64,000 bases of DNA from Glandiceps talaboti (Eukaryota; Hemichordata; Enteropneusta; Spengelidae), in the NCBI RefSeq assembly GCF_964340395.1, contig NC_135565.1, positions 17,307,209 to 17,371,208 on the forward strand, given 5' to 3'. The notes under the pieces are model-generated. The model made no database searches, was not told the DNA's origin, and saw nothing but the letters and a program-made list of their open reading frames with translations. The translations under genes and the position numbers were made by a program. Positions 63,657 through 64,000 of this stretch are shown one piece after another. Position 1 is the first letter of the stretch. The number at the start of each line of letters is the position of its first letter.

Positions 63657-64000
63657 CTGAAAAGAAAAAAAAGAAGGTAAAAATGAATATAACAGGTTTT
63701 ACTTAAAGACGTTTTCTTGAGAGCTTATTACCACGATACTGAATAATCACTATTCGATGAAAATTCTCATGTATGTGTCTGCAATTCAATTCTCGGTACC
63801 TGTATTAGCATTTTACCTCATGCTAGACGGTCAGAATTGTAGTTTTCGAAGGTCGACTTATTCTCACGCGCGTCTGTGTTAATGTATGTGTAGCACGTGG
63901 AGCGGAAGTTATGGTGTCGACCAAGCTTGTTATTTCTATTGAACTGCCTACGTCGTAAAATTCTATTTTAAGTAACAAGGAGTGCATATCATTCAAAACA
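63657..64000. other. right edge, nothing recognised
   Basis: The sequence contains the polypyrimidine tract (on the minus strand) of the candidate exon above and otherwise no feature I can support. Confidence 0.5.

Overview
The window is animal nuclear DNA. Coding exons are short, spaced by AT-rich introns, and nearly all join in phase 1. There are many long microsatellites (ATAC/GTAT, GA/CT, AT, GGT), minisatellites and decayed transposable elements. The species cannot be named from the sequence; the repeats and compact intron lengths fit a marine invertebrate, for example a non-vertebrate deuterostome, but that is inference.

One gene dominates: a SCUBE (signal peptide, CUB, EGF) gene on the minus strand, with coding exons from 57,081 down to 6,537. 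I traced 22 coding exons by reading splice sites and checking phase at each junction. The nine EGF repeats occupy one exon each between 25,405 and 16,565. They are followed by a four-exon spacer (15,747-13,250), three cysteine-rich repeats (12,947-10,819), a CUB domain in two exons (10,389-9,489) and two C-terminal exons (7,271-6,537) ending in TGA.

Two mutually exclusive signal-peptide first exons can both splice in frame to EGF1. The one at 41,915-41,984 gives a standard SCUBE of 972 residues. The one at 57,036-57,081 splices first to a 642-base exon at 52,633-53,274 and gives a 1,178-residue form with an extra N-terminal domain of about 214 residues that I do not recognise. This alternative N-terminus is the most interesting feature of the window.

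Layout: 1-6,536 is the 3' flank of SCUBE, with a decayed GIY-YIG retroelement fragment near 1.6-2.0 kb. From 6.5 to 25.4 kb lies the body of the gene, with a 40-bp minisatellite and a tRNA-derived SINE in its introns. From 25.4 to 52.6 kb is one long intron holding the second first exon, a 1.7-kb 32-bp minisatellite array and a foldback MITE. From 53.3 to 57.0 kb is intron 1 of the long form, with a roughly 490-bp inverted-repeat element and complementary GA/CT tracts. From 57.1 to 63.6 kb is the upstream region, with GAT/GGT tracts and dispersed repeats. At 63,601-63,656 there is a candidate last exon of another minus-strand gene.

No rRNA, intact tRNA, CRISPR or complete autonomous mobile element was seen.
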